Shown one piece after another: positions 60,456 through 64,000 of a stretch of DNA of 64,000 bases. The position numbers were made by a program, and so were the translations under genes. Within the stretch, counting starts at the first letter, position 1, and each line of letters opens with the position of its first letter. The notes beneath the pieces were generated by a model. The model was not told the DNA's origin and ran no database searches. It saw nothing but the letters and a program-made list of their open reading frames with translations. The stretch is from DASUPK01 sp963736305. Its GTDB lineage: Bacteria; Actinomycetota; Thermoleophilia; Solirubrobacterales; 70-9. Location of the stretch: assembly GCA_963736305.1 (NCBI GenBank), contig CAVTOD010000005.1, forward strand, positions 186,001 through 250,000. The letters are read 5' to 3'.

Positions 60456-62356
60456 ACGTTGACTCCGAACTCCTTGAGGCGCTCGCTCATGATGATTCGC
60501 GCCGCGGCCTCGATCAGGGCGAGGTGCGAGAAGGCCTGGGGGAAGTTTCCCAGGTGGCGGCCCGTGCTGGTGTCGAACTCCTCGGCGAAGAGGCCGAGCG
60601 GCGATGAGATGCGAAGCAGCCGGTCCATCAGATCCCGCGCGCGCTGCTGCTCGCCGATGATCGCAAGGCCAGAGACCAACCAGAAGGAGCAGATCAGGAA
60701 GCTGCCCTCCTTGCCGGACAGCCCGTCGTCCGTCTCGCCCGTGACGTAGCGGAGCACGAAGCCATTCTCGGTGAGGTCGTCCGCGATTGCCAGGACGCTC
60801 TTGCGGAGCACCTCGTCATCGCCCGGCAGGAAGCCGAAGATGGCGGCGAGCAGCGTGGAGGCGTCGAGCGCGTCGGTCTCGTAGTGCTGGCGCAGGACCC
60901 CGTCCTGGACGCCGTTGTCGAGGATGTCCTTGCGGATCTCCTCCGCGAGGTCTCCCCATTCGGCCTGGAGCTCGCTGTCCCCGCGGATCTCCGCGAGCTT
61001 CGAGGCCCGGTCCATGGCGACCCAGCACATCAGCTTTGAGGAGACGTAGTGCTGCGGCTTTCCGCGCGCCTCCCAGATCCCCTGGTCCGGCTTCTTCCAG
61101 ACCTTCGTCGCGCACTCCGCCTGTGCCTGGACCACGGGCCAGAGCCCGCGGGGCAGCCGCTGGCTGCGGTGGCTGTGGAGGAGGATCGAGTCGAGGGCTG
61201 CGCCGAAGACGTCGTTCTGGCGCTGGTCGAAGGCGCCGTTCCCGACGCGCACCGGCGAAGCGCCCGCGTAACCCGAGAGGTCGTCCCTGGTCGACTCGGT
61301 GAGGTCCCGGCGGCCGTCGATCCCGTACATGATCTGCAGCGCCCCGTCCTTGTTCGCCTCGAGCTCGCCGATGAACTGCATGAACTCGTTGGCCTCCCAG
61401 TCCAGGTTCAGGAAATGAAGGGCCTGGAGCGTGAAGGTCGAGTCCCTGATCCAGGTGAAGCGGTAGTCCCAGTTGCGCTCCCCGCCGGGGGTCTCGGGCA
61501 GGGAGGTCGTCAGGGCGGCGACGGTCGCTCCGGTGGGCATGTAGGTGAGTCCCTTGATCGCAAGCGCCGAGCGCTGGAGCGCTCCCCGGTAGGGGTGATC
61601 CGGCATGCGAGCCTTGGAGATCCAGGTGCGCCAGTAGTTGACCGTCTCGCTGATGCGCGCGTTGGCGTGATCCATGTCCTCCGGGGAGGCGAGCTCCTCC
61701 GCCCACGACAGGGAGCAGTACGCCTGCTCCCCCTTCTGGAGCGTGTGCCGTGCCTGCGCCACCTGTCCCTCGGCCCCCAGCGGCATGCTGCTGCGGAGCC
61801 TGACGGTCACATCCGCTCCGTTCGCGTCGGCAGTGTGGCGCCCCAGCAGCGACCAGTCGGCGGGGGTGCGGCCGTAGTCGAAGTCCGGCTCGCAGAGCAG
61901 CTCCATGTCGACCGAGCCCTCCAAGCAGAGCACGACTCGGACGAGCAGGTGGTGGGCGTCCTCGTCGGCGGGCGCCCGCGTGTGGGGAGTGATCTCGTCG
62001 TCTCTGAGGGTCGGGCCGATCGTCAGGGCATCGCGGACCATCGCCCAGCCGGTCGGGGTGTGCCAGGTCGTATTCAGGATGTTCGTGCCGGGCTCGTAGA
62101 TCCGGCCGCCGGGGACGTTGATCCCGAAGGGCCCGAAGCGGAAGGAACCGGCTTCGCGATCGAGGAGCGTCCCAAAGATGCTGGGCGAGTCGAAGCGCGG
62201 GACGCAGAGCCAGTCGATCGCGCCATCGGGAGCCACCAGGGCGCCGGTGTGGCAGTTGGAGAGGAATGCGTAGTCGGCGATCGGCGGAAACGGCGACGGC
62301 ATCGCCGCGCTCTGCGGCATCTTCTCCTTCTTCCCCTTCGTCTTCGGCGGAGTCAC
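60452..62356 (-). CDS. Glycoside hydrolase family 15 enzyme (trehalase/glucoamylase-like)
   Basis: 634 residues from GTG 62356, which overlaps the zwf stop (GTGA). The N-terminal beta-sandwich starts PIADYAFLSNCHTGALVAPD and contains GAIDWLCVPRFDSPSIFGTL. The catalytic (alpha/alpha)6 barrel has NWDYRFTWIRDSTFTLQAL and GLWPVVQAQAECATKVWKKP. This two-domain layout is standard in actinobacterial GH15 proteins, including trehalases. Trehalose or a malto-oligosaccharide is the likely substrate, fitting glucose supply to the next-door G6PD. Confidence 0.88.
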   Translation of the reverse strand: MTPPKTKGKKEKMPQSAAMPSPFPPIADYAFLSNCHTGALVAPDGAIDWLCVPRFDSPSIFGTLLDREAGSFRFGPFGINVPGGRIYEPGTNILNTTWHTPTGWAMVRDALTIGPTLRDDEITPHTRAPADEDAHHLLVRVVLCLEGSVDMELLCEPDFDYGRTPADWSLLGRHTADANGADVTVRLRSSMPLGAEGQVAQARHTLQKGEQAYCSLSWAEELASPEDMDHANARISETVNYWRTWISKARMPDHPYRGALQRSALAIKGLTYMPTGATVAALTTSLPETPGGERNWDYRFTWIRDSTFTLQALHFLNLDWEANEFMQFIGELEANKDGALQIMYGIDGRRDLTESTRDDLSGYAGASPVRVGNGAFDQRQNDVFGAALDSILLHSHRSQRLPRGLWPVVQAQAECATKVWKKPDQGIWEARGKPQHYVSSKLMCWVAMDRASKLAEIRGDSELQAEWGDLAEEIRKDILDNGVQDGVLRQHYETDALDASTLLAAIFGFLPGDDEVLRKSVLAIADDLTENGFVLRYVTGETDDGLSGKEGSFLICSFWLVSGLAIIGEQQRARDLMDRLLRISSPLGLFAEEFDTSTGRHLGNFPQAFSHLALIEAAARIIMSERLKEFGVNV

Positions 62357-63798
62357 GAGCCGGTCCAGGGGTCGCGCCAGCCGCCGAACTCCTTGACCAG
62401 CCGGTCGGCGGCCTTCGGTCCCCAGGTGCCGGGCTTGTACGGCTGGATCCTCGGCGGCTTCTCGAGCAGTGGAGCGCAGATGCGCCATGTCTCCTCGATG
62501 TTGTCCTGGCGTGTGAAGCGCGTGCTGTTGCCGATCAACGCGGCCTGCAGGAGCACCTCGTACGGCGTCGGGCCCTCGCCGCCCTGCTCGGCGAACTCCA
62601 TATCGAGATTGATCTGCTCAGGGGTCGCGGAGTCACTTCGCTGGGCGTCGACAAGCAGCCGGACGCCCGTTGTCGGGTGGAGCCTCACCACCAGCTCGTC
62701 AGGCGCCGGCCGCTGCCTGTCCCTTGTCCCATAGCCGAGTCGCGGCGGCTCTTTGAAGACGAGGCGCAGCTCCCACTGGGTCAACGGCATGAGCTTCCCG
62801 GTGCGGATGAAGAAGGGGACGCCGCTCCAGCGCCAGTTGTCGATCTCGAAGCGCATCGCCGCGAATGTCTCGGTGCTCGAGTCCTTGGCCACCCCTTTGA
62901 TCTTGCGATAGCCCTCGTACTGCCCTCGCACGTATTGCTTCGGATCGCCCTTGGGCATCGCCGAGAAGACCGCGAACATTGCGTCCTTCAGCGACCGCGC
63001 GTCCCGGCTGGCGGGCTGCTCCATCGCACAGGCCGCCACGATCTGCATCAGGTGGTTGACGACGACGTCGCGGACGGCGCCGACCGGGTCGTAGAAGCTG
63101 CCGCGATCCGAGACGCCGAAGTCCTCGGCCATCGTGATCTGCACGCAGTCGATGCTGTTGCGGTTCCAGACGGGCTCGAAGATCGCGTTGGCGAAGCGGA
63201 GGAAGAGGATTTCCGCCAGCCCCATCAGGCCGAGAAAGTGGTCGATCCGGTATAGCTGGTCCTCGCGGATGTACTGGTGAATCTCGTCAGCCAGCTCGCG
63301 CGCCGATTCCAGGTCGTGCCCGAACGGCTTCTCCACCACGACCCGCGCGTTCTCCGTCAGGCCGGCGTCGTGTAGTCCTCCGATCGTCATCCCGAAGAGG
63401 GATGGAGGAATCTCCAGATAGAAGACCGGGGTCCGCGCACCCTTGATCTGCGCGGCGACACGCCCGTAGGTGTCAGGTTCGGAGAAATCGCCCTGCACGT
63501 AGGAGAACCGCTTCGCGAGCCGGCTGAAGACCTTCGGGTCGAGCTTCTCCCCACAGTCGATGATCGCCTTCCTGGCGTGGTCCCGGAGGTCCTTGGCGGA
63601 CCAGTCGTCGAACGCCACCCCGACGATCGGGCAGTCCAGCAGCCCGCGGGCCTCGAGGCGGTAGAGCGAGTGGAACGTCATCACCTTCGCGAGATCGCCG
63701 GTGATGCCGAAGATCACGAAGACGTCCGCGGGCCGCGGCCCGGCCGGCGCGGACCTCTTCCGCGCTTTCTTGCGTGATTGTCCTTTCGCGACTGCCAC
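62353..63798 (-). CDS. zwf: Glucose-6-phosphate dehydrogenase with altered active-site motif
   Basis: 481 residues from GTG 63798; TTG 63843 is an alternative. NADP motif VFVIFGITGDLAKVMTFHSL, VVVEKPFGHDLESARELADE, the C-terminal EPVWNRNSIDCVQITMAEDF and PVGAVRDVVVNHLMQIVAA. The substrate motif is usually RIDHYLGK; here it is RIDHFLGLMG, with His kept and Lys replaced by Leu (codon CTG, two changes from AAG, so not a simple indel). The enzyme starts the oxidative pentose phosphate path; this substitution could lower or change specificity. First gene of the run. Confidence 0.88.
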   Translation of the reverse strand: MAVAKGQSRKKARKRSAPAGPRPADVFVIFGITGDLAKVMTFHSLYRLEARGLLDCPIVGVAFDDWSAKDLRDHARKAIIDCGEKLDPKVFSRLAKRFSYVQGDFSEPDTYGRVAAQIKGARTPVFYLEIPPSLFGMTIGGLHDAGLTENARVVVEKPFGHDLESARELADEIHQYIREDQLYRIDHFLGLMGLAEILFLRFANAIFEPVWNRNSIDCVQITMAEDFGVSDRGSFYDPVGAVRDVVVNHLMQIVAACAMEQPASRDARSLKDAMFAVFSAMPKGDPKQYVRGQYEGYRKIKGVAKDSSTETFAAMRFEIDNWRWSGVPFFIRTGKLMPLTQWELRLVFKEPPRLGYGTRDRQRPAPDELVVRLHPTTGVRLLVDAQRSDSATPEQINLDMEFAEQGGEGPTPYEVLLQAALIGNSTRFTRQDNIEETWRICAPLLEKPPRIQPYKPGTWGPKAADRLVKEFGGWRDPWTGS

Positions 63799-63884
63799 GT
63801 TCGAGGCTTCCGTTCCCGCGGTCGTCGATCCTCCTCCTGTCAAGCTTCTATCGCATCACCCGCTTGATGTGAAGGTCCAAGTTG

Positions 63885-64000
63885 TTAACCAGGCGACTTG
63901 CTGGCGAGGTGAAAGCGGTTGCAGAAGTCGCAGCGGTAGTAGGTCATCCCCAGCCGCTCGGCCTCGGCACGCGCGACCGATTCGCTCTCATAGGCGGTCT
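63885..64000 (-). CDS. C-terminus of small zinc-ribbon-like protein (partial)
   Basis: The visible 37 codons read TAYESESVARAEAERLGMTY, then YRCDFCNRFHLASKSPG and TAA. The CDFC-x3-FH pattern is a zinc ribbon/finger half. The start lies beyond the right edge. No family assigned. Confidence 0.6.
   Translation of the reverse strand, partial: TAYESESVARAEAERLGMTYYRCDFCNRFHLASKSPG

Overview
The window is high-GC, densely packed DNA with many ATGA or GTGA gene overlaps and frequent GTG or TTG starts. Gene content (a TreT-like trehalose synthase, ECF sigma/anti-sigma pair, YtoQ, a GH15 / G6PD / GMC oxidoreductase cluster, a zinc-ribbon kinase-ATPase-cyclase giant) suggests a soil actinobacterium, most like Thermoleophilia/Solirubrobacterales. 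That placement is inference from protein style; no rRNA is present.

Layout. 1-14.3 kb: ordinary chromosomal genes: sulfatase end, a broken FKBP isomerase, two divergent membrane-anchored beta-propellers, an ECF sigma factor with its zinc-finger anti-sigma, TreT, a ZIP metal transporter, YqgE, GST, alcohol dehydrogenase, SDR, a Pit phosphate transporter with its DUF47 partner, a PfkB kinase and an aldo/keto reductase. 14.3-33.2 kb: an accessory region built around one tRNA-Ser(CGA) gene. The intact tRNA is at 30556-30644. A 65-bp copy of its 3' part lies at 14288-14352 and a 45-bp copy of its 5' part at 33188-33232. All three share a 15-bp anticodon core. This fits two tandem insertions: a 16.2-kb island and a 2.6-kb integrase element.

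The 16.2-kb island is devoted mainly to zinc and copper outside the membrane. It has a Fur-family regulator, a zinc/manganese-type ABC importer in which one permease is fused to its binding lipoprotein, a Fur-box-like palindrome between divergent operons, then a plus-strand operon of CopC-CopD, YcnI, CtaG, a DsbA-like thioredoxin, two SCO1 proteins and several unannotated small membrane proteins. An Lgt lipoprotein transferase with an odd lipobox tail lies at its left side.

33.2-44.2 kb: YtoQ, tRNA-Ser(GGA), tandem paralogues of unknown function, a hemerythrin, a phosphotriesterase-like enzyme, TadA, a subtilase, a universal stress protein, a DMT exporter, a large membrane protein and an NlpC/P60-like enzyme. 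44.2-63.8 kb: a long run of minus-strand genes: G6PD, GH15, GMC oxidoreductase, type II NADH dehydrogenase, aldose epimerase, cyclase-family hydrolase, cytochrome bd (cydAB), zinc metallopeptidase, an S1P-lyase-like PLP enzyme, an FGGY kinase, the 1437-residue signalling protein and a methyltransferase. It looks like sugar oxidation coupled to a non-proton-pumping respiratory chain.

At least eleven single-base frame disruptions occur in otherwise well-conserved genes (FKBP, second SCO1, sigma factor, integrase, cydA, cydB, NDH-2 and others). Assembly indels are a serious alternative to real gene decay throughout.
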